64,000 nucleotides of DNA from Brevibacillus choshinensis (GTDB taxonomy: Bacteria; Bacillota; Bacilli; Brevibacillales; Brevibacillaceae), in contig NZ_LJJB01000010.1 in the NCBI RefSeq assembly GCF_001420695.1, positions 796,131 through 860,130 on the forward strand. Direction: 5' to 3'. A program made the translations under genes and the position numbers. The notes below the pieces were generated by a model that had not been told where the DNA came from, did not search any database, and saw nothing but the letters and a program-made list of their open reading frames with translations. The number at the start of each line of letters is the position of its first letter. The first letter of the stretch is position 1. Below are positions 45,428-56,989 of the stretch, piece after piece.

Positions 45428-45970
45428 TCATATGGCTGGGGTACGCATGAAGTCCAGGGAATCGACATCGGCACTCGCAAACAATTCCTCCAATGCATCC
45501 AGTCCATGATTCTGCGCAAACGCCGCCTCAGACCTGGCTATCGCATGAAGCATAATGAAACGAACGACCTCTGTACCGTTCGTAAAATAATCAAATCCAT
45601 CCTCTTCATAATCTGCCGGCGTCGCAATCACGAAGTCCAAGCTGGATGCTTCCAGAATCGAGCTTTCCAAAAAAAAGACCTCTCCCGGCGCAAGTCGATA
45701 ACGCAGTTGCTGCTGCTCCCCCTTTCTCATGACTTGAGCAGCTACTCGCGCCAACAAGGTGATCATTTCCCGCTCAAACTTGTACGAGTACATCAGACAC
45801 TCAGTTGATCCTGCTCGGAACAGCTCTAGCGTGACATACGTCCACCACCCTCGCCTCCTGGTAGGTGGAAAAACAGCGATCAGGACGTCCGCTTCATCCG
45901 ATTGATACAATTCTACCCGGCTGCCAAAAGCTCTGCTGCAATGCTCCAACAGTTGTTTTACTACTATCAT
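45428..45970 (-). CDS. Hypothetical protein, suppressor-of-fused-like
   Basis: A 180-residue soluble protein. WWTYVTLELF, the SYKFEREMITLLARVA helix, and FFLESSILEASSLDFVIATPADYEEDG recall bacterial suppressor-of-fused (SUFU/YqcF) domain proteins, some of which are immunity proteins. I am not certain. The start is the ATG at 45970 with GGGAG six bases upstream. First gene of the unit with NUDIX and NTase genes. Confidence 0.6.
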   Translation of the reverse strand: MIVVKQLLEHCSRAFGSRVELYQSDEADVLIAVFPPTRRRGWWTYVTLELFRAGSTECLMYSYKFEREMITLLARVAAQVMRKGEQQQLRYRLAPGEVFFLESSILEASSLDFVIATPADYEEDGFDYFTNGTEVVRFIMLHAIARSEAAFAQNHGLDALEELFASADVDSLDFMRTPAI

Positions 45971-46037
45971 ATGTAGCTCCCTATCCTGCACCAGTACGAA
46001 ATATCATTTATCTACAGTATAAGCGAAAAATGACGAA

Positions 46038-46082
46038 GAAAGGCACTTTCAAGTGGGGGAGCCACTTTAGAGTGCCTTTTTA
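46038..46082 (-). terminator. Terminator directly after the broken small gene
   Basis: On the minus strand AAAGGCACT pairs with AGTGCCTTT, extended by AAAGTGG/CCACTT, then CTTCGTC. On the plus strand it ends in TTTTTACT. It starts at the stop codon of the 41-codon frame. Confidence 0.75.
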
Positions 46083-46205
46083 CTATTTCACTCGTTGTAC
46101 GTCATAGCCTTTTTCTTTCAGCAGATCGATAACCAAAATTTGGTCATCTTTGTATCCATCTAGTCTGAATTTCCCGACTTTTTATTGCACTTCCGTAACA
46201 CTCAT
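46083..46205 (-). pseudogene. 40-codon small gene interrupted by a TAA at codon 8
   Basis: From an ATG at 46205 (AAGGA five bases upstream) the frame reads MSVTEVQ, a TAA, then KVGKFRLDGYKDDQILVIDL and LKEKGYDVQRVK to a TAG at 46083. The part after the TAA has convincing protein composition and is followed at once by a terminator. One base change (CAA, GAA or TAT to TAA) would explain it. I do not recognise the family. Stop-codon readthrough or sequencing error are alternatives. Confidence 0.6.
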
Positions 46206-46219
46206 GGAAGTCCTTCACA

Positions 46220-46262
46220 CAAAAGAGCCCTTCTGCACATGTGTGTCAGAAGAGCTCTTTTG
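46220..46262 (-). terminator. Terminator of the amino acid ABC transporter operon
   Basis: On the minus strand AAAAGAGCTCTTCTG pairs with CAGAAGGGCTCTTTT. It lies 13 bases after the ATPase stop. Confidence 0.85.
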
Positions 46263-46275
46263 CCTTTTATATCTT

Positions 46276-47013
46276 TTACTCCTCGGTCTCAGAAACGCGC
46301 CTGAGGAACAGCCTCAAACGTTCTGTTTGCGGATTGTTAAATAGTTCCTCAGGCGGTCCCTCCTCCACGATCACTCCTTTATCAACAAAAACCACTCGAT
46401 CCGCCACCTCACGTGCGAAACCCATCTCGTGTGTGACGATCAGCATTGTCATGCCTTCTTCCGCCAGTTGCTTCATCACCCGTAACACTTCACCCACCAG
46501 TTCGGGATCGAGGGCTGAAGTAGGTTCATCGAACAGCATGACTTGCGGTTTCATAGCTAAAGCACGGGCAATCGCCACTCGCTGTTTTTGTCCACCTGAT
46601 AGCTTGGAGGGAAACACACTCGCTTTTTCTTCCAACCCTACCTTGCCAAGCAAAGCCTTTGCCTCTACCGATGCTTCTTCCTTTGCTTTTTTCAGGACCT
46701 GGATGGGCGCGAGCATAATATTGTCCAGCACCGTCTTATGTGAAAACAGATTAAACTGTTGGAAAACCATCCCGATTTCTCGCAGTGCATTTTGACTCGT
46801 CAAAATGTCTTGCTGATTGTAATGAATCGAGCCGCCTGTGAACTCCTCCAGTCGGTTAATACATCGCAATAGTGTGCTTTTTCCCGAGCCACTACTTCCG
46901 ATAATCACGACTACCTCTCCTTTGGAAACGGAAAGGCTCACTCCTTTTAGCACTTCTATTTCCCCAAAGCTTTTGTACAAATTTTTGATTTCTACGATTG
47001 GCTTATCCGCCAT
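46276..47013 (-). CDS. Polar amino acid ABC transporter ATP-binding protein
   Basis: A 245-residue ATPase of the GlnQ/HisP group with Walker [11 protein letters not shown]-loop NLFSHKT, signature LSGGQKQR, Walker B VMLFDEP and the switch histidine in IVTHEMGFA. The start is the ATG at 47013, nine bases after AGGAGG. Last gene of binding protein-permease-ATPase. The operon follows kal-kce, so lysine or a lysine-derived amino acid is the likely substrate. Confidence 0.95.
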   Translation of the reverse strand: MADKPIVEIKNLYKSFGEIEVLKGVSLSVSKGEVVVIIGSSGSGKSTLLRCINRLEEFTGGSIHYNQQDILTSQNALREIGMVFQQFNLFSHKTVLDNIMLAPIQVLKKAKEEASVEAKALLGKVGLEEKASVFPSKLSGGQKQRVAIARALAMKPQVMLFDEPTSALDPELVGEVLRVMKQLAEEGMTMLIVTHEMGFAREVADRVVFVDKGVIVEEGPPEELFNNPQTERLRLFLRRVSETEE

Positions 47014-47045
47014 CAGCATATGCCTCCTTGCCTGCTCACTTTCTC

Positions 47046-47696
47046 CTACTCGCTTGCACGCACTTTCTTCTCCAGTCTGTTAATCAGCTTTGTCGCAAGC
47101 AGAGAAGCGATATAGTACAAGACTGCTGCTGCGATATACAGCTCTATCGGCTTGTATGTCGTACTAATAATGCGCTGTGCTGTTCTGGTCAACTCAACCA
47201 GTGTAATGGTGGAAACCAGCGAGGAATCCTTAATGAGCAGAATAAATTGATTTCCAAGGGGCGGAATGATGATTTTGAAAGCTTGTGGCAGAATAATCAG
47301 ACGCATGGTTTGCGAAGAGGAGAGTCCAAGTGCAAAGGCCGCTTCCCGCTGCCCCTTTTCTACAGCTTGAATGCCGCTTCGAATCACCTCCGCAACGTAA
47401 GCACCTGTATTGATTCCAAGTCCCAGCACAGCCGAGGGGAACGGATCAATGGTGAGACCAATCTGTGGCAGCCCGTAATAGATCAGAAATAATTGCACTA
47501 GCAATGGTGTTCCCCGCACAATGTCAATGTATTGTGTTGCCACCCACCGAACGATTTTCACATTGGACAGCTTGGCTAGAGCAGCACCCATCCCCAGAAA
47601 TAGCCCTAACGCCATCGAAATAATCGTTACGGTGACCGTAATCCAAGCCCCTTTTAACAGGACTGGAATCGAATCGATCATTAACTGAAAATCCAC
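47046..47696 (-). CDS. Polar amino acid ABC transporter permease
   Basis: A 216-residue HisM/GlnP-type permease with five or six helices and the EAA loop [22 protein letters not shown] that contacts the ATPase. It starts at a GTG with GGGGAG nine bases upstream. Only one permease gene is present, so it probably forms a homodimer. Confidence 0.94.
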   Translation of the reverse strand: MDFQLMIDSIPVLLKGAWITVTVTIISMALGLFLGMGAALAKLSNVKIVRWVATQYIDIVRGTPLLVQLFLIYYGLPQIGLTIDPFPSAVLGLGINTGAYVAEVIRSGIQAVEKGQREAAFALGLSSSQTMRLIILPQAFKIIIPPLGNQFILLIKDSSLVSTITLVELTRTAQRIISTTYKPIELYIAAAVLYYIASLLATKLINRLEKKVRASE

Positions 47697-47736
47697 GTCT
47701 GATCACTCCCCTCTTGTTGCCATCCGACGAATAGGC

Positions 47737-48513
47737 TTACTTTGTCCCAAAGTGCTGCATTGCCAGCTTTTCATAAGTCCCGTCCTTGATAATCTCTTCG
47801 ACTGCTTTGTTTACCTGCGTCAACAAGTCCTTATCTTCCTTGCGCATGGCAACGCCAATCTGCTCCTCATACAGCAAGCCATCTAAAAGTTTCAATGGAC
47901 GCTTCGTTTCATTAATCGTAAATGCTCCAATAAACTTGTCTGTTACCATGGCTTCAATTCGTTTGTTCTCCAAGTCAGTCAATTGAGCGACTTCGGAATC
48001 GTATGTCTTGACGTTTGCCCCGAGTTTTTTCGCTTCCTCCTCGTAGGTAGTGCCCAAAGTTACGCCCACATTTTTGCCTTTCAAATCAGCTGGAGCTTTG
48101 ATCTCTTGATTATCCTGGTGAACGACTATGGCAGCACCCGATACATAGTAAGGCGAACTAAAAGCTACCGATTCCTTTCGCTTCTCTGTAATGGCCATGC
48201 TTCCAATGATCAGCTCGTATTTATCCGCCAGGAGACCTGGAATGATTCCGTCCCAAGCGGTACTGACGATTTCTGTTTTCCGGTTCAAGCGTTTTCCGAT
48301 CTCATTGGCATAATCCACATCAAACCCTACCAGCTTGCCGTCCTTGTCCACAAAGCTGAAAGGCGGGCTCGCCTCCGTTACCGCGATTTTTAGCGTCGCT
48401 CCTTCACTTCCCGCAGCGTTCGTTCCTACGCTTTCCTTGCCGCAGCCCGAGATCAGGAGCATGGTTATGGATGCGATCAACAATGGCACCACGGCGTACT
48501 TTCTTTTATTCAT
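47737..48513 (-). CDS. Amino acid ABC transporter substrate-binding lipoprotein
   Basis: A 258-residue extracellular solute-binding protein (family 3). Lipobox ISGC with lipidated Cys24; then the binding lobes with ASPPFSFVDKDGKLVGFDVDYA and AITEKRKESVAFSSPYY. The acidic pocket region and context suggest a basic or zwitterionic amino acid. It lies 64 bp after kce with no visible terminator, so it may be co-transcribed with kal-kce. Confidence 0.94.
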   Translation of the reverse strand: MNKRKYAVVPLLIASITMLLISGCGKESVGTNAAGSEGATLKIAVTEASPPFSFVDKDGKLVGFDVDYANEIGKRLNRKTEIVSTAWDGIIPGLLADKYELIIGSMAITEKRKESVAFSSPYYVSGAAIVVHQDNQEIKAPADLKGKNVGVTLGTTYEEEAKKLGANVKTYDSEVAQLTDLENKRIEAMVTDKFIGAFTINETKRPLKLLDGLLYEEQIGVAMRKEDKDLLTQVNKAVEEIIKDGTYEKLAMQHFGTK

Positions 48514-48577
48514 GAGTCATACCTCCCGGATCGTTTTGATTGATGGCAGAACTGAGATAGTGGCAAACTTTATTTGC

Positions 48578-49396
48578 TCATTTGACGTTGAGCCCTAGAA
48601 TTCGCCTGGCTTCCTCTGGCGTAGCAATTTCTCGCCCGCACTCTTTGGCGATATTCGCGATCCTTTCGACCAGTTGAGCATTACTCGAAGCCAAAACACC
48701 TTTTGAATAGTAGATATTATCCTCAAAGCCTACTCTGACGTGCCCACCCATCGCTATCGCGAGTAACGCTAGCGGGAGCTGATGGCGACCGATGCCCGCA
48801 ACGGTCCACGTTGATTTTTCAGGAATGCTTTCCACCAGATAGACTAAATCACGTGGCTCTGCGGTAATCGCCCCTGATACACCCATTACGAAGTCAAAAT
48901 GAAGTGGCTCGGTAACCAAGCCTTTTCTCAGTAAGTCCAGGGCGTTTGCGATCATACCTCGCTCAAAAATTTCAAATTCCGGTTTGACCTGCAAGCGTGT
49001 CATTTCCTCCGCGTACTTCTCGATATACTCGCGTGTATTCATGAATACATCGCCGCCAAAGTTGCAGGTGCCCGTTGTGAGAGTAGCCATCTCTGGCTTG
49101 AGGTACACAGGCTGCAATCTTTCTTCTAACGTGTGCCACGTTCCACCACCAGTCGATGGCTGGATAATCACGTCGCATTTTTTTGCAATTTTGGAAAAAA
49201 TCTCTCGATAAACCTCTATATCTTGCGTCGCTGCTCCTTGTTTATCTCGCGCATGGATGTGTACGATCGAAGCACCCGCTTGATAACACTCGTATGCCGC
49301 CTGGGCAATTTCATCCGGTGTGACAGGAAGATTCGGTTGCTGTTCCTTGGTCGTTTCCGCACCAGTCAGGGCCGCCGTGATGATCAGCTTTTCCAC
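48578..49396 (-). CDS. kce: 3-keto-5-aminohexanoate cleavage enzyme (BKACE family)
   Basis: Condenses 3-keto-5-aminohexanoate with acetyl-CoA to give acetoacetate and 3-aminobutyryl-CoA in the lysine fermentation pathway. The 272-residue TIM barrel has the zinc ligands His46 and His48 (HIHARD) and Glu225 (VGFEDN), and the CoA-side PSTGGG motif. BKACE proteins (DUF849) act on several beta-keto acids; the adjacent kal and nearby kdd genes make the lysine route the best assignment. It starts 1 bp after kal. Confidence 0.92.
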   Translation of the reverse strand: MEKLIITAALTGAETTKEQQPNLPVTPDEIAQAAYECYQAGASIVHIHARDKQGAATQDIEVYREIFSKIAKKCDVIIQPSTGGGTWHTLEERLQPVYLKPEMATLTTGTCNFGGDVFMNTREYIEKYAEEMTRLQVKPEFEIFERGMIANALDLLRKGLVTEPLHFDFVMGVSGAITAEPRDLVYLVESIPEKSTWTVAGIGRHQLPLALLAIAMGGHVRVGFEDNIYYSKGVLASSNAQLVERIANIAKECGREIATPEEARRILGLNVK

Positions 49397-49397
49397 A

Positions 49398-49802
49398 TTA
49401 TTGCCCTCCTTGTGCTTCCTGCTTCAGTCGCTGCTTTCCCTTTGGCACGACGCAAGTCCCAGAGGCTTTGCAAACCAGCTGTGGCACTTCTAGTACCTCA
49501 GCAGCTGAATCGTTCAAATCAGGACGGGCTTGGATGACTTTATAAGCGGCGAAGGTCATATTCCGGGAGGTGTTCCCTACTTTTTGGATTTCGCCAATCG
49601 CTTCGATATAATCTCCTGCGTAAACCGGTCCGACAAATTCAACGTTATCATAAGCTACAAAAAGCCCTTCGTCCCCATCAGAGCGGATCAACAATTCCGT
49701 TGCCACATCTCCAAACAATTGCAGCATTTTTGCTCCATCCACTAGATTGCCCCCATAATGGCTGTCATGTGCGCTGATACGAATGCGAATGAGTGCTTTC
49801 AC
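49398..49802 (-). CDS. kal: 3-aminobutyryl-CoA ammonia-lyase
   Basis: Removes ammonia from L-3-aminobutyryl-CoA to give crotonyl-CoA. The 134-residue hotdog-fold protein has the family N-terminus [22 protein letters not shown], then [15 protein letters not shown] and the C-terminal KASGTCVVP. It starts with GTG after AGGAG. First gene of the kal-kce unit, with a sigma-54-like promoter and activator dyads upstream. Confidence 0.9.
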   Translation of the reverse strand: MKALIRIRISAHDSHYGGNLVDGAKMLQLFGDVATELLIRSDGDEGLFVAYDNVEFVGPVYAGDYIEAIGEIQKVGNTSRNMTFAAYKVIQARPDLNDSAAEVLEVPQLVCKASGTCVVPKGKQRLKQEAQGGQ

Positions 49803-49861
49803 AGGCAGTTCTCCTTCTTTTCATTTCCTCCAATGGAAATGAGATGATGCCCTCTTATACA

Positions 49862-49878
49862 GGCACAAAGTATGCCAA
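49862..49878 (-). promoter_or_regulatory. Probable sigma-54 promoter of kal-kce
   Basis: On the minus strand TTGGCATACTTTGTGCC keeps GG at -24 and GC at -12 with the obligatory 10 bases between. Two non-core positions differ from consensus. It lies about 60 bp before the kal start. Confidence 0.6.
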
Positions 49879-49917
49879 TCATTCGGGAGAGAAAAACCGC
49901 ATGGAGTCAAGCGTCGC

Positions 49918-50027
49918 TTATTCACTTTTGGATAAGGCAGCTGCGGAAAAATCGAGATATTCTCTTTGTTTTCAGGCATTCACACGACCTATTTACTTCT
50001 GGATAGGTGTTATTTACTTTCAAATAG
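49918..50027. promoter_or_regulatory. Three 18-bp dyads, putative enhancer sites of the sigma-54 activator
   Basis: TTATTCACTTTTGGATAA (49918-49935), CTATTTACTTCTGGATAG (49989-50006) and TTATTTACTTTCAAATAG (50010-50027) share one pattern with imperfect dyad symmetry. Sites 2 and 3 are 21 bp apart, two helical turns. They lie 40-165 bp upstream of the kal promoter; the third includes the end of the activator gene. Confidence 0.65.
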
Positions 50028-51389
50028 ATGTTTGTACTGCTTCAGCTTCCTCACCACACTCGGTTGGCTGATCCCCAGAACCTTGGCCATCTCTGTTGTG
50101 CTTTTACACTCTTGGTAAGCTTGCTGGAGCATAAAGCGCTCTACTTCCTGAAGTGTTTGCGGTAACGTCTGGTTCGTCTGCTCTGAGAGCGGTGGCTGTG
50201 GTTTGCCGAGGATGCTTTCTGGTAGATCATCTACCATAATCATTCCGTCATCGACCGTCAACACCAGTCGTTGTACCATATGCTCCAGTTCCCGGACATT
50301 TCCCGGCCACGCATACGCTAGCAATTTGTCGATGGCACGTTGATGCAGGACAAGCTTCTTTTTATAGAGCTGGTTAAAACGGTCCAAAAAATTGAGCAAC
50401 ATCCTCAAGATATCTTCCGAACGTTCCCGTAACGGCGGAATGTTGATGGGGAACACGATCAAGCGAAAATACAAATCTTGTCGAAACTCTCCTCTGTTCA
50501 CTTTTTCTAGTAATTCCACATTGGTAGCGGCAACGAGGCGAAAATCCACTTTTTTCGGAGTCGTTCCTCCTACGCGATAAAAGGTCTTTTCCTGAATGAG
50601 CATCAACAGCTTGACCTGCAGCTTCATCGGCAATTCACCAATTTCATCAAGAAACAATGTTCCTTTCTCCGCTTGCTCCACTAGACCTTTCTTTCCCTTT
50701 AGGCTCGCCCCGCTGAACGCACCCGGTTCAAAGCCAAACAGCTCCGATTCCAACAGGCTTTCCGGTATACTACCGCAATTAATTTCGACGAACGGCTTAT
50801 CTTTCCGAGAGCTCAAATGGTGCAATTGACGTGCAAAGGTTGTCTTCCCTACGCCTGATTCTCCTGTCAGCAAGACAGAAACGTCTATTTCCGCCACTTT
50901 GCGGATGGTAGTCTCCACCTTAGCCATGCCTTGACTACTCCACGGAATGTCGTTCAACGATTGATTGTTTCGCAATTTATCCAGCTCTTCTTTTACGGTC
51001 TCCATTTCTCTTTCGACCGTTTGCAGATGCTCCCTGAGTTGCAGCAATTCTGTAATGTCATTCGCGCAACAGACGACGTACATCAGTTCACCAGCCTCGT
51101 CAAAAAACGGGGTGGCCGTCACGAATACCTTGTTTCCTGTACCCGATTCCTGTATCACCGTTTCCTTTTTCCCCGAGCGAAAGACTGCTTTTGCTGCCGA
51201 AGGGAAAAAAATTCGCCCCTTCTCCATTTCGTCTACCGTTTTTCCGAGCAGATACGACTTGGAAACCGAATAGACCTCTTCCAAAGCACCATTTATATAA
51301 ACGATGACCCCATTTTTGTCTACAATCGTAATATCATTATGAAAAGTGTCCATGATTTTCTCCCAGTCCCACTTGTGCAACGCTTTCAC
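50010..51389 (-). CDS. Sigma-54-dependent transcriptional activator (PAS-AAA-Fis)
   Basis: A 459-residue enhancer-binding protein. An N-terminal PAS domain (about 12-115: TIVDKNGVIVYINGALEEVY) and a coiled linker precede the AAA+ domain (about 150-385), with Walker A GESGVGKTT, GAFSGA in place of the canonical GAFTGA sigma-54 loop, Walker B GTLFLDEIGELP and the arginine finger region FRQDLYFRL. The C-terminus is a Fis-type helix-turn-helix (TEMAKVLGISQPSVVRKLKQY). It lies between kdd and kal-kce and presumably activates both; the PAS ligand is unknown. Confidence 0.95.
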   Translation of the reverse strand: MKALHKWDWEKIMDTFHNDITIVDKNGVIVYINGALEEVYSVSKSYLLGKTVDEMEKGRIFFPSAAKAVFRSGKKETVIQESGTGNKVFVTATPFFDEAGELMYVVCCANDITELLQLREHLQTVEREMETVKEELDKLRNNQSLNDIPWSSQGMAKVETTIRKVAEIDVSVLLTGESGVGKTTFARQLHHLSSRKDKPFVEINCGSIPESLLESELFGFEPGAFSGASLKGKKGLVEQAEKGTLFLDEIGELPMKLQVKLLMLIQEKTFYRVGGTTPKKVDFRLVAATNVELLEKVNRGEFRQDLYFRLIVFPINIPPLRERSEDILRMLLNFLDRFNQLYKKKLVLHQRAIDKLLAYAWPGNVRELEHMVQRLVLTVDDGMIMVDDLPESILGKPQPPLSEQTNQTLPQTLQEVERFMLQQAYQECKSTTEMAKVLGISQPSVVRKLKQYKHLFESK

Positions 51390-51428
51390 TCCTCTCTAAA
51401 TAATGTACACTATGATTAACTATTAATA

Positions 51429-51444
51429 TGGCACACAAATTGCA
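51429..51444 (+). promoter_or_regulatory. Sigma-54 promoter of kdd
   Basis: TGGCACACAAATTGCA is a perfect -24/-12 element (TGGCAC, five bases, TTGCA). Transcription should start about 51455, shortly before the kdd ribosome site. Confidence 0.92.
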
Positions 51445-51481
51445 ATTTTCCCACTAAAAAGAGAATGAGGAGGCATGTAAA

Positions 51482-52492
51482 TTGAAAATGGGATGCCCTT
51501 ATGGGAGTCATAGAGTTTTAGAGCCGGTAGGTGTTCTGCCACAAGCTGCTTGGAAGCTAGAGCATTCGCTGCCTATCTATCCTAATGAATTGTTGATTGA
51601 CGTCGAGATGTTAAATATTGATGCAGCCAGCTTTCGGCAAATGCGCGAGCAAGCTAGAACGGAGGATGGCATCGCAGAGTTGATTATACAAACCGTCCGG
51701 GACCGGGGAAAACAGCACAACCCCGTGACAGGCTCAGGAGGGATGTTAATCGGAACGGTTAGGGAGGTCGGAGAAGGATGGACGGGGAATGTGGCAGTTG
51801 GTAGCAAAATCGCTACTCTTGTTTCACTCTCTTTGACTCCATTGAACTTGGAACAAATTCACTCTATTAATTTGAGCACTTGCCAGGTACGTGTCACTGG
51901 TCAAGCTATACTCTTTGAAAGCGGCCTATTTGCTGTACTCCCTGCCGACTTACCACAGGATTTTGCTCTCTCTATTCTGGATGTAGCTGGAGCACCGGCC
52001 CAAACTGCCAAGCTTGTCCAAGCTGGTGATACCGTGCTGATTATCGGTGCTGGCGGAAAATCTGGCTTGCTCTGTCTCTATGAAGCGAAGAAACGTGTAG
52101 GCGTCACTGGAAAAGTGATCGCCTTGGCATATGATGAAAGGGATTATGAGCGGATTGCTCGCTCTCAACTGGCAGACGTGATCTTGGTAGGGGATGCTCG
52201 CCAGACGCTTGCGATTTTGCATAAAGTTCAGGTAGCCACCGATGGCGCCCTCGCTGATTTGACGATTAATTGCGTAGACGTCCCTGGTACAGAAATGAGC
52301 TCGATCTTGTGTACGAAAGACAACGGAACGGTTTACTTTTTCAGTATGGCAACCAGCTTCACTGCAGCAGCGTTGGGCGCGGAAGGTGCTGGTAAAGATG
52401 TGCGCATGTTGATCGGCAATGGTTATACAAAAGGGCATGCAGAGATTGCTCTCGCTGCTGGAAGAAGCATGCGAGAAAAAGGGTACCTGTAA
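51482..52492 (+). CDS. kdd: L-erythro-3,5-diaminohexanoate dehydrogenase
   Basis: Deaminates 3,5-diaminohexanoate oxidatively to 3-keto-5-aminohexanoate, the substrate of Kce. The 336-residue protein has an NAD-binding motif GAGGKSGLL (about residue 195) and family stretches CPYGSHRVLEPVGVLPQAAW, NPVTGSGGML and GNGYTKGHAEIAL. It starts at a TTG with AGGAGG eight bases before it. It is divergent from the activator gene and has a perfect sigma-54 promoter. Confidence 0.93.
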   Translation: MKMGCPYGSHRVLEPVGVLPQAAWKLEHSLPIYPNELLIDVEMLNIDAASFRQMREQARTEDGIAELIIQTVRDRGKQHNPVTGSGGMLIGTVREVGEGWTGNVAVGSKIATLVSLSLTPLNLEQIHSINLSTCQVRVTGQAILFESGLFAVLPADLPQDFALSILDVAGAPAQTAKLVQAGDTVLIIGAGGKSGLLCLYEAKKRVGVTGKVIALAYDERDYERIARSQLADVILVGDARQTLAILHKVQVATDGALADLTINCVDVPGTEMSSILCTKDNGTVYFFSMATSFTAAALGAEGAGKDVRMLIGNGYTKGHAEIALAAGRSMREKGYL

Positions 52493-52499
52493 CAACAAA

Positions 52500-52558
52500 A
52501 AATACGCGTCTGTGTGACTAAGACTCGAGAGCCTTACAGTCACTACAGACGCGTATTT
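52500..52558. terminator. Bidirectional terminator between kdd and sufB
   Basis: AAATACGCGTCTG pairs with CAGACGCGTATTT, extended by TGACT/AGTCA. Confidence 0.9.
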
Positions 52559-52587
52559 ACCTATTACTACTAAGGTAACGGAAAGGC

Positions 52588-53985
52588 TTACCCGATAGAA
52601 CCTTCCATCTCGAACTTGATCAGACGGTTCATCTCTACCGCGTACTCCATTGGCAGTTCTTTTGTGAACGGCTCGATGAAGCCCATAACGATCATCTCAG
52701 TAGCTTCTGCTTCAGACAATCCGCGGCTCATCAGGTAGAACAGTTGATCCTCGGATACTTTGGATACAGTCGCTTCATGCTCGAGCGTGATGTTGTCGTT
52801 CATGATCTCGTTGTACGGGATCGTGTCGGACGTGGACAGTTTATCCAGAATCAGCGTATCGCATTTGATGTTGGACTTGGAGCCTTCCGACTTGCGTCCA
52901 AACTGCGACAGGCCGCGATAGGTTACTTTTCCGCCATCACGGGAGATGGATTTGGAAATGATGGTAGACGTGCAATCCGGAGCCAAGTGAATCATTTTGG
53001 CGCCTGCGTCTTGGTGTTGTCCTTTTCCTGCTACTGCGATGGAAAGAACCGTACCTTTCGCGCGTGGGCCTTTCATGATAACGGCTGGATATTTCATCGT
53101 CAGCTTGGAACCGATGTTCCCGTCGATCCATTCCATGTTCGCATCCGCGTAAGCAACGGCACGTTTGGTAACGAGGTTGTATACGTTGTTGGACCAGTTT
53201 TGGATCGTGGTATAACGGCAGCGAGCGCGTTCTTTCACGATGATTTCTACAACAGCGGAGTGCAAGGAGTCCGTGCTGTAGATCGGAGCTGTACAGCCTT
53301 CTACATAGTGAACGAAGGAATCTTCATCCGCGATGATCAGGGTACGCTCAAATTGACCCATGTTCTCCGAGTTGATGCGGAAGTAGGCTTGCAGTGGAGT
53401 CTCTACTTTTACGCCTTTTGGTACGTAAATGAAAGAACCACCGGACCATACTGCCGAGTTCAGGGCAGAGAATTTGTTATCTGCCGTAGGAATGACGGTC
53501 GCGAAGTATTCCTTCACGATGTCTGGGTACAGTTTTACTGCGGAATCCATATCACAGAAGAGAACGCCCAATTTTTCGAGGTCTTCCTGCATGTTGTGAT
53601 ATACAACTTCGGACTCGTACTGAGCAGATACACCTGCGAGGAACTTTTGCTCCGCCTCAGGAATCCCCAGCTTGTCAAAAGTCGCTTTGATTTCTTCTGG
53701 TACTTCATCCCAGCTGCGACCTTGTTTTTCGGACGGCTTCACATAGTACGTGATGCTGTCAAAGTCGAGGGAATCCAGATCGCCGCCCCATTTAGGCATT
53801 GGGATGCTGTTGAAGATGTCCAGAGCTTTCAAACGAAACTCCAGCATCCATTCTGGCTCGTCCTTGATGCGCGAAATTTCTTCGACGATTTCACGTGTCA
53901 GACCCTTTTTCGTACGGAATACAGAAACGTCCTTATCGTGAAAACCGTATTGGTAATCCTGTATTTCAGGGGCTTTTTTAGCCAT
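52588..53985 (-). CDS. sufB: Fe-S cluster assembly protein SufB
   Basis: A 465-residue scaffold subunit of the SufBCD complex, where Fe-S clusters are built. It carries the beta-helix core with [21 protein letters not shown], and the C-terminal [31 protein letters not shown] with the conserved Glu-His pair. It is the last gene of sufC-sufD-sufS-sufU-sufB, the B. subtilis order. Confidence 0.98.
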   Translation of the reverse strand: MAKKAPEIQDYQYGFHDKDVSVFRTKKGLTREIVEEISRIKDEPEWMLEFRLKALDIFNSIPMPKWGGDLDSLDFDSITYYVKPSEKQGRSWDEVPEEIKATFDKLGIPEAEQKFLAGVSAQYESEVVYHNMQEDLEKLGVLFCDMDSAVKLYPDIVKEYFATVIPTADNKFSALNSAVWSGGSFIYVPKGVKVETPLQAYFRINSENMGQFERTLIIADEDSFVHYVEGCTAPIYSTDSLHSAVVEIIVKERARCRYTTIQNWSNNVYNLVTKRAVAYADANMEWIDGNIGSKLTMKYPAVIMKGPRAKGTVLSIAVAGKGQHQDAGAKMIHLAPDCTSTIISKSISRDGGKVTYRGLSQFGRKSEGSKSNIKCDTLILDKLSTSDTIPYNEIMNDNITLEHEATVSKVSEDQLFYLMSRGLSEAEATEMIVMGFIEPFTKELPMEYAVEMNRLIKFEMEGSIG

Positions 53986-54019
53986 CGTTGCTCACTCCTT
54001 TATTTTCATATGCTGATTG

Positions 54020-56968
<2,949 letters not shown>

Positions 56969-56989
56969 TTCACTGCTGCCTCCTTCTTC

